Shown here: in pieces, positions 17,255-18,347 of the stretch
How the letters are laid out: every line of letters starts with the position of its first letter
Numbering within the stretch: position 1 is the stretch's first letter
Assembly: GCA_001275005.1 (NCBI GenBank)
Contig: JWZX01001024.1
Span: forward strand, 1-18,347
Direction: 5' to 3'
DNA length: 18,347 bases
Source: Chrysochromulina tobinii
Taxonomy: Eukaryota; Haptophyta; Prymnesiales; Chrysochromulinaceae
The notes under the pieces: model-generated
What the model was told of the DNA's origin: nothing
The model's input: only the letters and a program-made list of their open reading frames with translations
Databases searched by the model: none
Program-made: the position numbers and the translations under genes

Positions 17255-17584
17255 CCTTGGCGCGGCTGTCGGCGAGCAGCGGGATGGCCCAAGTCCGTTT
17301 TCAGACTTCTGAGACTTTTTTGGATCATGTCTGTGTAACCGCCGTTTTGGATCTCCGCATCCAATTGTACGTCCCCCCTTTCTCTGCCCACCTTGTCTTC
17401 GCGCTACTTGATATGCTTTTCCAATGCATACACCACGACAAATTGCTTGATTGTGCCTGTGCGGCCTTCTCTCTCACCATGTGCACATGTCTCTCACTAA
17501 CGCTCAGCGTTCAGCCTTTTTCGGAGCGTAACCGCCCGGCTTTTATTGACCTCCCGATTCGTCCCCCCAAGGTTCTCTCCCCGC
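17255..17584. other. Intergenic region between NKAP homologue and the 117-residue gene
   Basis: About 330 bp, lower in GC than the flanking exons, with pyrimidine-rich strings (CCCCCCTTTCTCTGCCC, TTCTCTCTCACC). It should contain the promoter of the minus-strand 117-residue gene and the 3' region of the NKAP gene. Nothing else was recognised. Confidence 0.4.

Positions 17585-18347
<763 letters not shown>

Overview
The window reads as nuclear DNA of a photosynthetic eukaryote with a secondary plastid. It is GC-rich and gene-dense, with short GT-AG introns. It carries fucoxanthin chlorophyll a/c-binding protein (FCP) genes beside mitochondrial and nuclear housekeeping genes. The FCP type, the base composition and introns built from 10-11 bp minisatellites suggest a haptophyte; this is inference, and a stramenopile alga is not excluded.

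Layout: (1) 1-82, minus: 5' end of an FCP gene running off the left edge. (2) 567-6020, plus: a three-exon gene for a predicted 1680-residue protein. It has an N-terminal multi-pass membrane part resembling XK-related (XKR) proteins, a short leucine-rich-like linker, and an 807-residue array of 81 degenerate decapeptides. (3) 6615-7368, plus: complete two-exon FCP gene whose first 82 coding bases are identical to the left-edge copy, in inverted orientation. (4) 7498-9821, minus: J-domain protein with long charged helices and repeat-filled introns. (5) 10498-11736, minus: mitochondrial phosphate carrier, two exons. (6) 12276-13547, minus: single-exon gene resembling NEPRO/RMP1 nucleolar proteins. 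(7) 13795-15768, minus: coiled-coil protein of unknown function. (8) 16226-16483, plus: small single-pass mitochondrial protein resembling cytochrome c oxidase subunit 7C. (9) 16901-17254, minus: 117-residue Pro/Tyr-rich protein, not recognised. (10) 17585-18347, minus: conserved C-terminal part of an NKAP homologue, cut by the right edge.

The genes do not form an operon or one pathway. Two themes stand out. The first is the XKR-like/decapeptide fusion gene. The second is a class of introns in three unrelated genes made mostly of 10-11 bp tandem repeats whose sense strand repeats a CTGAT/TTGAT core like a branch site. These introns have weak, non-GTRAG donors. In two genes they are flanked by 11-14 bp direct repeats spanning AG|GT at both splice sites, as expected for intron birth by local duplication or introner-like insertion. 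In the J-protein gene a 53 bp duplication of an exon end plus donor has created a possible in-frame 33-nt microexon. All intron boundaries were inferred by eye from reading frame, splice dinucleotides and protein conservation; the NKAP, FCP and phosphate-carrier introns are the best supported.
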